64,000 nt of DNA from Paramylibacter kogurei. Its GTDB lineage: Bacteria > Pseudomonadota > Alphaproteobacteria > Rhodobacterales > Rhodobacteraceae. The translations under genes were made by a program, and so were the position numbers. The stretch lies in NCBI RefSeq assembly GCF_002742285.1, contig NZ_MDGM01000012.1, positions 620,001 through 684,000 of the forward strand, given 5' to 3'. The notes beneath the pieces were generated by a model. It made no database searches. It saw only the letters and a list, made by a program, of their open reading frames with translations, and was not told the DNA's origin. How positions within the stretch are numbered: the stretch's first letter is position 1; every line of letters starts with the position of its first letter. Positions 38,506-48,388 of this stretch are shown piece by piece.

Positions 38506-39264
38506 TTAAATCCTGACAGGCACACCCGCGTGCTGCATATACTCTTTTGCTTCTTTTATCGTGTAATCCCCAAAATGGAAGATCGAAGCGGCCAAAACAG
38601 CCGATGCGCCGCCCTTTGTCACACCTTCAACCAGATGATCAAGGGTGCCAACACCCCCAGATGCAATCACGGGAATATTCACCGCATCACTAATGGCGCG
38701 GGTTAGGGGCAGGTTGTAACCATCGCGCGTTCCATCGCGATCCATGCTGGTGAGCAGAATTTCACCGGCACCTTTGGATGCCACCAATTTGGCAAATTCA
38801 ACCGCATCAATGCCCGTACCCTTGCGCCCACCATGGGTGAATATTTCCCATTTTCCAGGGGATACGGTTTTTGCATCAATCGCAACCACAATGCATTGGC
38901 TGCCAAAACGATTGGCACTGTCTGCCACCACATTGGGGTTGGCCACAGCGGCGGAATTGAACGAAACCTTGTCGGCACCTGCCAGTAACAGATTGCGCAC
39001 ATCATCGGGCACGCGCACACCACCACCAATGGTGAGCGGCATAAAACATTGTTCCGCTGTGCGCCGCGCCACATCAAACATCGTGCCTCGGTTTTCAACA
39101 GTTGCGGCAATATCCAAAAAACACAGCTCATCCGCGCCAGCGGCGTCATAGGCTTTGGCCGATTCAACGGGATCACCCGCATCGATCAGATCAACAAAAT
39201 TGACACCTTTGACCACACGGCCATCTTTGACATCCAAACAGGGGATAATGCGGGTTTTTAACAT
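38506..39264 (-). CDS. hisF: imidazole glycerol phosphate synthase, cyclase subunit
   Basis: This 252-residue TIM barrel uses ammonia from HisH to close the imidazole ring, yielding IGP and AICAR. It begins with [22 protein letters not shown], with the catalytic Asp11, and has Asp in [15 protein letters not shown] near 130. Phosphate-binding GGG/GGV motifs ([25 protein letters not shown]) are present. The gene is one base from hisA and four from hisE. Its partner hisH lies about 1.3 kb away, beyond the DUF2147 gene, on the same strand. Confidence 0.97.
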   Translation of the reverse strand: MLKTRIIPCLDVKDGRVVKGVNFVDLIDAGDPVESAKAYDAAGADELCFLDIAATVENRGTMFDVARRTAEQCFMPLTIGGGVRVPDDVRNLLLAGADKVSFNSAAVANPNVVADSANRFGSQCIVVAIDAKTVSPGKWEIFTHGGRKGTGIDAVEFAKLVASKGAGEILLTSMDRDGTRDGYNLPLTRAISDAVNIPVIASGGVGTLDHLVEGVTKGGASAVLAASIFHFGDYTIKEAKEYMQHAGVPVRI

Positions 39265-39265
39265 G

Positions 39266-39988
39266 TTAGCCTTTCAACAACGCGGTGGCCTCTGCCACAT
39301 TGATCGCGCCATCATAGAGTGCACGCCCCGAAATCGCACCATTCAGCGGGGCGCCACAGTTTTTCAATGCACGCAGATCATCCATCGATGAAACACCGCC
39401 CGACGCAATCACGGGAATGGATACCGCATGGGCAAGGGCGGCTGTGGCCTCCACATTGGGGCCTTGCATCGCGCCATCGCGGTTGATGTCGGTGTAAATG
39501 ATGGCGGCAACGCCGGCGTCTTCGAATTGTTTGGCCAATTCTGTGACCTCGACATTGGTTTCTTCGGCCCAACCGCGTGTAGCGACCATACCATTGCGCG
39601 CATCAATGCCCACGGCCACATGGCCTGGGAATTTCGCCGCCGCTTCGCGTACCAAATCGGGGTTTTCAACCGCAACCGTGCCAAGGATCACGCGTTGCAA
39701 TCCTTTGGCCAGCCAGTTTTCGATTGTTGCGATATCACGAATGCCACCACCCAGTTGCGCAGGGACATTGCAAGCGGCCAAAATCGCCTCGACAGGGGCG
39801 GCATTAACGGGTTCGCCGGCAAATGCGCCGTTCAAATCCACCAGATGCAACCATTCGCATCCATCGTTTTGAAATGATAACGCTTGTGCCGCAGGATCAT
39901 CATTAAAAACGGTCGCTTGTTCCATCTCACCCTTGTAAAGTCGCACACAATTCCCATCTTTTAAATCAATAGCAGGGTAAAGGATCAT
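39266..39988 (-). CDS. hisA: phosphoribosylformimino-5-aminoimidazole carboxamide ribotide isomerase
   Basis: This 240-residue TIM barrel opens the ribose ring of ProFAR. It starts [19 protein letters not shown] with catalytic Asp8, and has the mirrored acidic residue in [16 protein letters not shown] near 130 with phosphate motifs AQLGGGIRD and [13 protein letters not shown]. Length is typical. The pccB-like GTG or alternate starts are not needed; the ATG at 39988 fits. It begins the hisA-hisF-hisE operon, with a 143-bp gap to the divergent DUF2147 gene. Confidence 0.96.
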   Translation of the reverse strand: MILYPAIDLKDGNCVRLYKGEMEQATVFNDDPAAQALSFQNDGCEWLHLVDLNGAFAGEPVNAAPVEAILAACNVPAQLGGGIRDIATIENWLAKGLQRVILGTVAVENPDLVREAAAKFPGHVAVGIDARNGMVATRGWAEETNVEVTELAKQFEDAGVAAIIYTDINRDGAMQGPNVEATAALAHAVSIPVIASGGVSSMDDLRALKNCGAPLNGAISGRALYDGAINVAEATALLKG

Positions 39989-40042
39989 GACGATGGCTCC
40001 GCAGTTTGGTCATTTTTGCTCCACTTATCCTGTTCAGCGAAA

Positions 40043-40112
40043 CTTTGCAAAGCCTGATCGCGCCGTAACGTTCCGCTTGACGTAACAAGGGCAAATTTTG
40101 CACTGTTTGCCC
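40043..40112. promoter_or_regulatory. palindromic elements upstream of the DUF2147 gene (CTTTGCAAAG and GGGCAAA/TTTGCCC)
   Basis: A perfect 10-bp palindrome CTTTGCAAAG lies at 40043-40052, and GGGCAAA (40089-40095) pairs with TTTGCCC (40106-40112) just before the ribosome-binding site region. The first repeats the TTTGCAAA core seen at pccR-pccB. The gap also serves hisA on the other strand. Control by a PccR-like protein is a guess. Confidence 0.35.
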
Positions 40113-40131
40113 AATCTAGGGAGGATTAATT

Positions 40132-40521
40132 ATGATGAAACGTACACTTTTGGCAGCGGCAATCGCGCTGACCCCATCTTTTGCATTTGCTGATGATATT
40201 TTCGGCACTTGGCAAACAGTAAAAGACGACAATGGCAACTATGGCCATATCAAAGTCGAAGCATGTGGTTCAAAAATCTGTGGCACATTGATCAAATCAT
40301 TCAAATCAGACGGCAGCGCGCTGAAAACCGATAATATCGGTAAAAAACTGATCTGGGATATGACAAATAAAGGCGGCGGAAGCTACACAGGTGGCAAGGT
40401 TTATTCACCTGATCGCGACAAAACATACAAAGGCAAAATCAAGCTGAACGGCAATAAGTTGACTGTTCAGGGTTGTGTTGGCCCGATCTGTCGTGATGGC
40501 GGTACGTGGTCACGTATCTAA
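40132..40521 (+). CDS. secreted DUF2147 protein inside the his cluster
   Basis: This 129-residue protein has a signal peptide (about 1-20, ending SFAFA) and a DUF2147 domain: IFGTWQTVKDDNGNYGHIKVEACGSKICGTL, here split over about 22-52, with four cysteines in two CGS..CG / GCVGPIC pairs, and a W..MTNKGGGSYTGGKVYSP stretch. DUF2147 proteins are periplasmic beta-barrels of lipocalin-like appearance with unknown ligand. The gene lies between hisH and hisA, in the opposite direction. I recall this placement from other Rhodobacterales but cannot verify it here. AGGGAGG precedes the ATG, and a terminator follows. Confidence 0.88.
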   Translation: MMKRTLLAAAIALTPSFAFADDIFGTWQTVKDDNGNYGHIKVEACGSKICGTLIKSFKSDGSALKTDNIGKKLIWDMTNKGGGSYTGGKVYSPDRDKTYKGKIKLNGNKLTVQGCVGPICRDGGTWSRI

Positions 40522-40545
40522 ATTCGCGATAAATTCAAATGATCT

Positions 40546-40569
40546 GACCCGCCTTTTGGCGGGTCTTTT
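40546..40569 (+). terminator. terminator of the DUF2147 gene
   Basis: GACCCGCC and GGCGGGTC pair around TTTT and are followed by four T residues. It ends 3 bp before the stop of the convergent hisH gene. The minus-strand side lacks a T-run, so it acts mainly on plus-strand transcripts. Confidence 0.85.
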
Positions 40570-40572
40570 CGT

Positions 40573-41208
40573 TTAGGGATTCCAACGTAGGAAATTGCCG
40601 ATCAAACGCAAACCCGTTTCTTGGCTTTTCTCTGGGTGGAATTGCGTGCCAATAATATTATCGCGCCCCACAGCAGCAGTGATCGGCTCGCCATATTCAA
40701 CCGTGGCCAGCAAATCGGATGGTGCATCTGGCAACATGTGATAGCTGTGCACAAAATACGCATGATCACCCGTTTTGATCCCATCAAACACGGGGTGATC
40801 CGAAAGGATATTCAACGCATTCCATCCCATATGCGGGATTTTCAACGAAGGATCATCGGGTTTCAGATGAACAACCTCGCCCTTGATCCAATCAAACCCC
40901 GTGTGATCGCCATGTTCACGACCCCAAGTCGCCATCATCTGCATCCCAACACAAATTCCCATAAACGGAACACCTGCATTCACGCGCGCCTCGATCGCAC
41001 CAAACAACCCGTCAATTGCGCCCAGTTCACGCCGACAATCGGCAAATGCACCAACACCGGGCAACACAACGCGATCGGCGCTGCGCACAACGTTTGGATC
41101 AGCGCTGACAATCACATCGCCTGCGTCAAATTCCAGTGCCATGCGTTGGAAACTTTTCTCGGCGGATCGCAGGTTGCCAGAATTGTAATCAACAATGACC
41201 GTTTTCAT
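40573..41208 (-). CDS. hisH: imidazole glycerol phosphate synthase, glutaminase subunit
   Basis: This 211-residue class I glutaminase supplies ammonia to HisF. The start [17 protein letters not shown] is typical, the nucleophile Cys86 lies in [11 protein letters not shown], and the His/Glu pair is in [10 protein letters not shown] near 193-196. A substrate-side YFVHSYH motif is also present. Its ATG overlaps the hisB stop (ATGA), so hisB-hisH is a coupled pair. The cyclase partner HisF is encoded about 1.3 kb downstream on the same strand. Confidence 0.96.
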   Translation of the reverse strand: MKTVIVDYNSGNLRSAEKSFQRMALEFDAGDVIVSADPNVVRSADRVVLPGVGAFADCRRELGAIDGLFGAIEARVNAGVPFMGICVGMQMMATWGREHGDHTGFDWIKGEVVHLKPDDPSLKIPHMGWNALNILSDHPVFDGIKTGDHAYFVHSYHMLPDAPSDLLATVEYGEPITAAVGRDNIIGTQFHPEKSQETGLRLIGNFLRWNP

Positions 41209-41798
41209 TCGGATAAGGTGCCTTTGGTTGATGGAATTGCATCCGCCTTGCGCGGATCGGTTTCCACGGCGTGGCGTAATGCTTGTGCCACCGCCTTAAA
41301 CGCGGCCTCTACAATGTGGTGGCTGTTGAAACCGTCCAAGGCCTCTACATGCAATGTAATCCCACCTTGCATCGCAAATGCAGTGAAAAATTCGCGTACC
41401 AACTCTGTATCGAACGTGCCGATTTTATCGGTTGGAATGTCGACTTTCCACACCAAATAGGGGCGACCAGATAAATCGAGCGCGGCGCGCACCAATGCAT
41501 CATCCATCGCCAGCAGGCTGGAACCATAACGGCGAATGCCTTTTTTATCGCCAATCGCTTGGCTCAATGCCTTGCCCAATGCGATGCCCACGTCCTCTAC
41601 CGTGTGGTGATCGTCGATGTGCAAATCACCGTCGGCGCGAACGGTCATATCAATCAATGCATGGCGCGACAGTTGATCCAACATATGATCAAAGAAACCA
41701 ACGCCCGTTTGATTGTCGTAAACGCCTGTACCATCCAAATTGATGTCCACGCTGATTTTGGTTTCCGCCGTGTCGCGGGTGATTTTTGCAGTTCGCAT
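41205..41798 (-). CDS. hisB: imidazoleglycerol-phosphate dehydratase
   Basis: This 197-residue Mn2+ enzyme removes water from IGP. It has the paired metal motifs of the family: [16 protein letters not shown] with [18 protein letters not shown], and later [17 protein letters not shown] with [17 protein letters not shown]. It is the monofunctional form without the phosphatase domain found in enterics. A TTG start four codons upstream is possible, but ATG at 41798 gives the usual RTAKITRDT start. It leads the hisB-hisH pair. Confidence 0.95.
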   Translation of the reverse strand: MRTAKITRDTAETKISVDINLDGTGVYDNQTGVGFFDHMLDQLSRHALIDMTVRADGDLHIDDHHTVEDVGIALGKALSQAIGDKKGIRRYGSSLLAMDDALVRAALDLSGRPYLVWKVDIPTDKIGTFDTELVREFFTAFAMQGGITLHVEALDGFNSHHIVEAAFKAVAQALRHAVETDPRKADAIPSTKGTLSE

Positions 41799-41921
41799 AT
41801 GCTTGCCCAATTGTGGTGAAAGTCATGTTTCAACGCCGTCGAAACAGGGGTGTTATAGAGCGGCGCGCGCATCCTTCCAAGAGGATAACGCGCAGATGGG
41901 GCGATCTGTTGCGCCCGCGTG

Positions 41922-43157
41922 TCAGTCGAACCGATCAACGCGCAGGGCGGATATATCCACATTGGGTGTTTGGTTGCGCACAATCTGGGTTGTGAATTGC
42001 GCCAATTTGGGTGCAATGGTCAGACCCAGATGTTGTGATCCAAAGGCAAAAATCACATTTGGATTTGATTTCGCCCGTCCCAACATTGGCAGGCTGTCAA
42101 TTGTTGACGGGCGGTTGCCCATCCATGTTTCTTCGCCATTCCAAGTGAGGTTCGGAAAAACCTCTTGCGCTGTTTTGCGCAACAGATTGATCGGCATCTG
42201 CGAGGGGGCACTATCCAACGGTGCAAATTCCGTTGTCCCAGCACAGCGCAGCCCCATATCCATCGGCGATAACGCCAGTTTCGCATCCGTAACCAAATAG
42301 GGCGTTGTAGGTGTCAGATTTGGCGATTTTAGCAACAAATGATACCCGCGCTCGCCTTGCAGGGGAACCTTGTGCCCCAATCCAGCGGTCAGGGATTTTG
42401 ACCACGCACCAGCGGCCAAAATAATATTATCACCGCGCAGTTTATCCCCGTTTTCAAGGATGACTTCGTTGCCATCAATGGCAGTCACTGCATTTTGCAC
42501 AAACTGCCCGCCGTGTTTTTGAAAATGCGCAAACAGAGCCTGTAAGTATGCCGCTGGGTTCGAAATGCTGCCATTCGCGCCATAGCGCGCGCCAAAATGA
42601 TAGGCGTCACCAATCGCAGGGTCTGCCGCCTGTAAATCTGGTAAATCCAGCTTGTCAGGGACACAGCCCAAGCTGGCCTTTAATTCATTGGCAAATGTGC
42701 TGTTTTCATAGTCCGCACGGGTGCGATACAGATATGTCAGCGTGCCAGATGTAATGTATTTTTCCGCGCCTGTGCCCTTGGCCAATTGGATATGCTGATC
42801 CACGGTATCATGGGTTAACATATCAATTGATGTCGCGATTTTGGTCACACGCGCCGCACTGGCATTGCGCAAAAATCCAAGACCCCAAGGCGCAAATCGG
42901 GGCAGATATGACCAGCGCAGGCGCAGCGGGCTATTGCGTGAGAATAATAATTTCGGAAGCTGTGCAAAAACGCTTGGTTCTGCGGCGGGGATGATCGCGG
43001 CGCGTGCCAACAATCCCGCATTGCCAAATGACGCCTGGGCAGGGTCGCCAACAGGCACGCGATCAATCAATGTCACCGCCACGCCATCACGGCGCAATTG
43101 TTCGCCAATACACACGCCCGTAAACCCAGCGCCAATGATCAATGCTGTTTTTGTCAT
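41922..43157 (-). CDS. FAD-dependent amino-acid oxidase/dehydrogenase (DadA-like)
   Basis: This 411-residue flavoprotein of the DAO superfamily starts with the dinucleotide motif ALIIGAGFTGVCIGEQL and continues with VTLIDRVPVGDPAQASFGNAGLL, where the FGNAG phrase is typical of the DadA branch. C-terminal features are MGNRPSTIDSLPMLGR and the FAD tail FAFGSQHLGLTIAPK. Likely substrates are D-amino acids or related imino acids, oxidised in the cytosol with electrons going to the quinone pool. It is divergent from a LysR-family gene across 103 bp, so it is the probable target of that regulator. The exact substrate is undetermined. Confidence 0.85.
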   Translation of the reverse strand: MTKTALIIGAGFTGVCIGEQLRRDGVAVTLIDRVPVGDPAQASFGNAGLLARAAIIPAAEPSVFAQLPKLLFSRNSPLRLRWSYLPRFAPWGLGFLRNASAARVTKIATSIDMLTHDTVDQHIQLAKGTGAEKYITSGTLTYLYRTRADYENSTFANELKASLGCVPDKLDLPDLQAADPAIGDAYHFGARYGANGSISNPAAYLQALFAHFQKHGGQFVQNAVTAIDGNEVILENGDKLRGDNIILAAGAWSKSLTAGLGHKVPLQGERGYHLLLKSPNLTPTTPYLVTDAKLALSPMDMGLRCAGTTEFAPLDSAPSQMPINLLRKTAQEVFPNLTWNGEETWMGNRPSTIDSLPMLGRAKSNPNVIFAFGSQHLGLTIAPKLAQFTTQIVRNQTPNVDISALRVDRFD

Positions 43158-43260
43158 GATCCCACATTCGGTTTTAATTGCAGACTGTCAAGCAGCGCGA
43201 TAAGGTTTCGCAATGATTATCGGGGCGGCGTGACCCCAAGATGAAATGCAAAGGCACTCA

Positions 43261-44229
43261 ATGGTTGATACCCCTGGAAAAATGACGCTCTGGGCCGTCG
43301 AAATATTTGTCGCAGCGGTGGAAGAGGGCACAATTTCATTGGCGGCCAAACGATTGAACGCCAGCCCGTCATCCGTATCGCAACAGCTTACAAATTTGGA
43401 AGCGGGACTTGGCGTTTTGTTATTGAACAGATCAACGCGCCCGATGGAATTAACATCTGCGGGTCGTTTGTTTTTACGCCGTGCGCAAAATATTTTGGGC
43501 GAGGTGACACAGGCCAAGGCCGAATTGGCCGTATTCAATTTTTCCAAAATGGTACGATTGCGCATTGGTGTTGTGGATGATTTCGATGCCGATGTCACAC
43601 CTGCGTTAATGGCCCAATTGTCAAAAAAAATGGATGGCTGTCAGTTCTTGCTTGAATCCGCATCAAGCTATCAATTGGCAGAGGCGCTCGATTCCCGATC
43701 AATGGATGTGATCATCACCGCAGATGCTGATATGACCGAGGATTGGATGGATATTCACCCACTGTTGGTTGAACCGTTTTTGGTGGTTGCACCAAAGGGA
43801 AGCGTGGATCAATCGGGTGAAGTGATGGAACAGTTGTTGACCATGCCCTTTATCCGATATTCATCGCGCACCATGATGGGCCGCCAGATAGAGGCGCATC
43901 TGGCGCGTCAGCGGATCAATTTGCCCAACCGATTTGAATTCAATAATTACCATGCCATCATGTCGATGGTCGCGGATAAGGCGGGGTGGACAGTGACAAC
44001 GCCGCTTGGCTATTTGCGCGCGCATCGTTTCATTGAATCGGTCGATGTCATGCCATTGCCGTTCAAGGAAATGACACGTGGCATTTCGCTTGTTTCGCGC
44101 AAGGATGTGATGGATCGCATCCCCCAAGACGTCGCCGATTTGGCACGCCCCTTGTTACAAGAAAAACTTGTGGGGCCATGCGTTGAAAAATTGCCGTGGC
44201 TGCGCGACAAATTTAAAGTGTTGATGTAA
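43261..44229 (+). CDS. LysR-family transcriptional regulator
   Basis: This 322-residue regulator has the LysR winged helix-turn-helix at its start (about 5-65; WAVEIFVAAVEEGTISLAAKRLNASPSSVSQQL broken over two helices, then LGVLLLNRSTRPMELT) and a periplasmic-binding-like effector domain. The frame opens five codons earlier, but the ATG at 43261 is preceded by AAAGG at a good distance. It is divergent from the DadA-like gene, the classic LysR arrangement, so a role in sensing its substrate is likely. Its stop codon abuts that of the DegT-family gene downstream. Confidence 0.88.
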   Translation: MVDTPGKMTLWAVEIFVAAVEEGTISLAAKRLNASPSSVSQQLTNLEAGLGVLLLNRSTRPMELTSAGRLFLRRAQNILGEVTQAKAELAVFNFSKMVRLRIGVVDDFDADVTPALMAQLSKKMDGCQFLLESASSYQLAEALDSRSMDVIITADADMTEDWMDIHPLLVEPFLVVAPKGSVDQSGEVMEQLLTMPFIRYSSRTMMGRQIEAHLARQRINLPNRFEFNNYHAIMSMVADKAGWTVTTPLGYLRAHRFIESVDVMPLPFKEMTRGISLVSRKDVMDRIPQDVADLARPLLQEKLVGPCVEKLPWLRDKFKVLM

Positions 44230-45420
44230 TTATTCCGCCGCTTGCTGGCTTGATTTCACAGATGCAAGGCTGCTGAGGATAATATCCGCAAGCGTATCCA
44301 GATGTTCGCGTTTCAGCGCCGCAGGAAGACGGAGATCACAAGCACGCATCAGCATCGCACGGGTTTTTGGCAAATCTGGCAGGTTTTCCAAAAACTTCCA
44401 ATTCCAAAAAACACGTGCATTTTCAGACTGTAAGCCAAAGATGCTAATGTTCAATCCGTTGCTAGCGCAGGTTTGCACAAATCGCGTGGCATCGTCATCC
44501 GAAAACCCATTGAGGTTAAATTGCATGGAATCTGGTGCGCGATGTTCGCCGTGTAATGCATCGGGAACGGTGATGAAATCCGATTGGTTTAATTTAGCGG
44601 CCAGATATTCAAAATTGGTTAAACCATCGCTCGCACGGCGCGCAACCTCGGCCAATTGGGGGCGGATGACAACCGCAGATAGGTTGGACATGCGCGTGTT
44701 ATATAGGGGCAGCGTATTTTGATACTTCGCAAAAATATTTGCATCCGTCTGATGTTTTTTCCAGTTGTTTTCATAGGCGCCAGACATGATCACAGCCTGT
44801 GCATAAACGTCTGCATCATCGGTAATCATAATACCGCCTTCGCCGCCATTTACCAATTTGTAGGACTGAAAACTGAAACAGCCAACCGCGCCAATCGTAC
44901 CGATTTTTTGCCCATTCCATGTGGTGCCAAGCGAATGTGCCGCGTCTTCGATCAGGGGAATGCCAGCCTGATCACAGGCCGATTTTAGAACATCCATATC
45001 GGATGTATGGCCGCGCATATGCGATACCAACACAGCCTTGATATCGCTGGTTAATTTGGTGGCGAAATCATCCATATCCATACGATAATTTTCGCCAACT
45101 TCAACCAACACAGGTTCGCAACCTGCGTGAACCACCGCGGACGGCACGGCGGCAAATGTGAAACCAGGGATAATCACCTTATCCCCGTTACCAAGCCCAA
45201 GTGCGCGTAGCGATAAAAACAATGCCGCAGAACAAGACGCAACCGCCACGGCGTATTTTGCACCCATCATTTGTGCGAAATCTTTTTCCAGCAATGTCAC
45301 TGGAGCATTTTCCGCGGCGTGATAGCGAAACAGATCGCCCGATTGCATCAATTCGGTCAAATCTTGGAGTGCTTTTTCAGGGATAGGTTCAGCCGTGTGT
45401 AGGTTCTTACCGATTGTCAT
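44230..45420 (-). CDS. DegT/DnrJ/EryC1/StrS family aminotransferase
   Basis: This 396-residue PLP enzyme has the fold-type I blocks of the family: CSAALFLSLRALGLGNGD, VIIPGFTFAAVPSAVVHAG, LIEDAAHSLGTTWNG and the Schiff-base Lys188 in FSFQSYKLVNGGEGG. Such enzymes aminate keto-sugars for surface glycans or antibiotics; some are dehydratases, but the lysine here points to an aminotransferase. No nucleotide-sugar genes surround it, so the pathway is open. The gene is monocistronic and ends directly at the LysR stop. Confidence 0.85.
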   Translation of the reverse strand: MTIGKNLHTAEPIPEKALQDLTELMQSGDLFRYHAAENAPVTLLEKDFAQMMGAKYAVAVASCSAALFLSLRALGLGNGDKVIIPGFTFAAVPSAVVHAGCEPVLVEVGENYRMDMDDFATKLTSDIKAVLVSHMRGHTSDMDVLKSACDQAGIPLIEDAAHSLGTTWNGQKIGTIGAVGCFSFQSYKLVNGGEGGIMITDDADVYAQAVIMSGAYENNWKKHQTDANIFAKYQNTLPLYNTRMSNLSAVVIRPQLAEVARRASDGLTNFEYLAAKLNQSDFITVPDALHGEHRAPDSMQFNLNGFSDDDATRFVQTCASNGLNISIFGLQSENARVFWNWKFLENLPDLPKTRAMLMRACDLRLPAALKREHLDTLADIILSSLASVKSSQQAAE

Positions 45421-45551
45421 TTTCTGCTCTTTCAGTTTTTCCGAAACTTACATTCGGGAAATGTTTAGCAGAAAGACTGTCGAAAACATAGGGTAAATAC
45501 CCGTTTCTTTTCAGGTGCTTATCAGATTGTTACCAAGAAAGAATTGTCGAA

Positions 45552-45992
45552 TTAAACCCGCGATTGCACCCGTTGGCGGGCCAATGCGCTGTCGCGGTCA
45601 TTGACGCCGAGCAGGTTCGCAACCAAACGCAAAAAGGTGTTTTCTTCGTTATCGCGATGCCCATCGGCCAGCACCAATTCCCACAGGGATTCAACCACGC
45701 CAATGCGATCATCGTAATCAACGCTATCCTTGACCACACGGGTAAACCGCACTGTATCTGGGGCCTGTTGTTCCAATTCTTCGGCCTCGCGGCGCAGTGC
45801 GTTTGCCTCTGTTTCATCCAAGTGAAACCGGTTGCGCAATACGGCGGAAATGGTCGCCATTTCTTCGGGGGCGTAATCATTATCAACCCGCGCCAAACGT
45901 ACCATCAATGCGGCGAGCGCAAGGCGGGCATCATCGGTGCCAAATGGGGATGGTTCAGGGGCGGAAAATGCGGCAAGGATATTTTTTAACAT
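45552..45992 (-). CDS. TerB-like (tellurite resistance/DjlA) domain protein
   Basis: This 146-residue soluble helical protein is one TerB-like domain: LALAALMVRLARVDNDYAPEE (first metal-binding-like helix pair) and VVESLWELVLADGHRDNEENTFL (second), with the acidic D.D/E and DGH motifs of the family. The function of single-domain TerB proteins in alphaproteobacteria is not known; tellurite resistance is only the family name. An in-frame TTG two codons earlier exists, but ATG at 45992 is taken. It lies 134 bp downstream of pyrG on the same strand. Confidence 0.82.
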   Translation of the reverse strand: MLKNILAAFSAPEPSPFGTDDARLALAALMVRLARVDNDYAPEEMATISAVLRNRFHLDETEANALRREAEELEQQAPDTVRFTRVVKDSVDYDDRIGVVESLWELVLADGHRDNEENTFLRLVANLLGVNDRDSALARQRVQSRV

Positions 45993-46043
45993 GGGCAAAA
46001 ATTAGGGGTGCGACGGGTGATTTGCAAGCCACAAAACCGTGTA

Positions 46044-46098
46044 GGACACCTGTGGGACAGGTGGCGGACAAATGGCAGACATGTGGCTGGCAAATCGG
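46044..46098. repeat. five degenerate 11-bp tandem units between pyrG and the TerB gene
   Basis: Units beginning GGACA recur every 11 bp: GGACACCTGTG, GGACAGGTGGC, GGACAAATGGC, AGACATGTGGC, then a worn TGGCAAATCGG. The array is in the 3' flank of pyrG. No frame through it looks coding. An 11-bp period keeps the units on one face of the helix, but no function is known. Confidence 0.55.
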
Positions 46099-46125
46099 GA
46101 GGCGTGGATTTATCGAGTGGTTTGG

Positions 46126-47769
46126 TTAAACCAATCGGCTTTGTTCCACCGCAGCCTTTACAAAATCGCGGAACAATGGGTGTGGTGCGAATGGTTTGGA
46201 TTTCAATTCGGGGTGGTATTGCACGCCGATATACCAAGGGTGGTCTTTCACCTCGACAATTTCGGGCAATTTGCCGTCGGGTGACATGCCAGAAAAGATC
46301 AAACCTTGTTTTTCCAATTGGTCGCGATATTTTGTATCCACCTCGTAACGATGGCGGTGGCGTTCGGAAATGGCGGTGGTGCCGTAGACTTCGGCCACTT
46401 TTGATCCTTCGACCAATGTTGCGTTATACGCACCCAAGCGCATGGTGCCGCCTTTGTCATCGTTGACAGCGCGTTCCACGGTGCGGTTGCCCTCGACCCA
46501 TTCTTTGAGATGGTAAACCACGGGCTCAAAGCGTTTCGCGCCTGCTTCGTGGTCGAATTCTTCGGATCCTGCGGTATCGATCCCTGCCAGGTTGCGTGCA
46601 GCCTCGATCACTGCCATTTGCATGCCCAAACAAATGCCCAAATAGGGCACCTTGTGTTCGCGTGCGAATTGTGCGGCCTTGATTTTACCCTCGGTTCCAC
46701 GCTCGCCAAAGCCACCTGGCACAAGGATTGCATCATAACCCGTCAGATGTGCGGCCGGATCTTCGCGTTCAAAAATTTCCGCATCAATCCATTCGGTGCG
46801 TACCTTAACTCGGTTGAACATGCCACCGTGCGTCAATGCCTCTGATATGGATTTATAGGCATCTTCAAGCTGGGTATATTTACCCACCACGGCGACCTTT
46901 ACCTCGCCATCAGGGTGGTGAATGCGATCGGACACATCTTTCCATGTGGACAGATCGGGTTGTGGGGCAGGGGAAATATTGAATGCATCCAATACGGCCT
47001 GATCCATGCCCGCCTCGTGATAGGCCAATGGGGCATCATAGATCGTTTTCAAATCATACGCAGGGATCACGGAATCGGGGCGCACGTTACAAAATAGTGC
47101 GAGTTTTGCGCGTTCCTTTTCAGGGATTTCAGTTTCAGAACGACACACAAGAATATCAGGGGCGATACCAATAGAGCGCAATTCTTTTACAGAGTGTTGC
47201 GTGGGTTTGGTTTTCAATTCGCCAGATGCCTTGAGGTAAGGGAGCAATGTCAGATGCATGAAAATGCATTGATTTCGTTCCTTGTCTTGGGAAAATTGGC
47301 GGATGGATTCGAAAAAGGGCAAGCCTTCGATATCGCCAACTGTACCGCCGATTTCACACAGCATGAAATCAACTTCGTCATCACCGATATTGATAAAATC
47401 TTTGATTTCATTGGTCACATGCGGGATCACCTGAATGGTTTTACCCAGATAATCGCCACGGCGTTCTTTTTCCAACACGGTTGTGTAAACGCGCCCTGAT
47501 GAAATGGAATCGGTTTGGCGTGCGGCCACACCGGTGAAACGCTCGTAATGACCCAAGTCCAGATCGGTTTCTGCGCCATCATCGGTGACGAATACTTCGC
47601 CATGTTCAAACGGGGACATGGTGCCCGGATCAACGTTTAAATACGGATCAAGTTTGCGCAAACGCACGGAATAACCACGTGCCTGTAACAATGCGCCAAG
47701 TGCGGCAGAGGCAAGACCCTTGCCCAAGCTTGAAACCACACCACCAGTAATGAAAATATAACGCGCCAT
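46126..47769 (-). CDS. pyrG: CTP synthase
   Basis: This 547-residue enzyme aminates UTP to CTP. The N-terminal synthetase starts [21 protein letters not shown] with the P-loop-like GKG, followed by [24 protein letters not shown] and [15 protein letters not shown]. The C-terminal class I glutaminase has the nucleophile in [18 protein letters not shown] and the His/Glu pair in [12 protein letters not shown]. Length is standard (about 545). secG lies 173 bp upstream on the same strand, the usual alphaproteobacterial order. Confidence 0.97.
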   Translation of the reverse strand: MARYIFITGGVVSSLGKGLASAALGALLQARGYSVRLRKLDPYLNVDPGTMSPFEHGEVFVTDDGAETDLDLGHYERFTGVAARQTDSISSGRVYTTVLEKERRGDYLGKTIQVIPHVTNEIKDFINIGDDEVDFMLCEIGGTVGDIEGLPFFESIRQFSQDKERNQCIFMHLTLLPYLKASGELKTKPTQHSVKELRSIGIAPDILVCRSETEIPEKERAKLALFCNVRPDSVIPAYDLKTIYDAPLAYHEAGMDQAVLDAFNISPAPQPDLSTWKDVSDRIHHPDGEVKVAVVGKYTQLEDAYKSISEALTHGGMFNRVKVRTEWIDAEIFEREDPAAHLTGYDAILVPGGFGERGTEGKIKAAQFAREHKVPYLGICLGMQMAVIEAARNLAGIDTAGSEEFDHEAGAKRFEPVVYHLKEWVEGNRTVERAVNDDKGGTMRLGAYNATLVEGSKVAEVYGTTAISERHRHRYEVDTKYRDQLEKQGLIFSGMSPDGKLPEIVEVKDHPWYIGVQYHPELKSKPFAPHPLFRDFVKAAVEQSRLV

Positions 47770-47942
47770 GGTTCAGGCTGCCCCCGTGTTTTTGTTGTTA
47801 TTTTGGCTGAAACCACCACGATATTCGATGGGCAAAAGCCATGTATCACGGGATTTAATCTATATTGGATTCGCGAGATTCTGACAAGCCTTAAACCGCT
47901 ACATGATGTGACGTAACGGTTAAACCTATCAATTTATTGCGT

Positions 47943-48299
47943 TTATTCCGCGGTTGGCGGCAATGCTGGTTCGTCGCTGGATGATGGTGGCAACAGATTG
48001 TCACCCAATGGGTTTTCTGTTGGGGTATCGGTTGTGATCGGTGCAGTGACGCTATCCACAACTGAACCATTGCCTGAACCGCTTGCGGCCAGAATTGTTA
48101 ATGTGATGCTTGTCGCCAGAAAACAAACCGCCAAAATCCAAGTAAGTTTCGTCAACGCATTTGCCGCTGAACGCCCTGCGGTATTGGCGCCACCGCCGCC
48201 ACCAATGCCCAAACCGCCACCTTCTGACCGTTGCATCAGAACGACGCCGATCAGGCCAAGCGCCAAAAGAAGGTGAATAGTAAGTACGACATTTTGCAT
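47943..48299 (-). CDS. secG: preprotein translocase subunit SecG
   Basis: This 118-residue protein has two transmembrane helices (about 3-20 and 53-73) separated by the SecG signature LMQRSEGGGLGIGGGGG, and a periplasmic or cytosolic tail rich in Pro, Thr and Glu. SecG joins SecY and SecE in the inner-membrane Sec channel and helps SecA cycling. The tail is longer and more acidic than in E. coli SecG, as is common in alphaproteobacteria. It lies upstream of pyrG on the same strand. Confidence 0.93.
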   Translation of the reverse strand: MQNVVLTIHLLLALGLIGVVLMQRSEGGGLGIGGGGGANTAGRSAANALTKLTWILAVCFLATSITLTILAASGSGNGSVVDSVTAPITTDTPTENPLGDNLLPPSSSDEPALPPTAE

Positions 48300-48388
48300 G
48301 TGATGCGGCCTTGGGTAAATTTGTTGCAGGTTGTTATGTAGTAAATCAACACGCGCTTGTCGATGGGTATTTACCCACTATTTTGCGA

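Noticed and set aside
45552..45992. Tellurite resistance locus
   Set aside because: Only a single TerB-like domain is present, with no other ter genes nearby.
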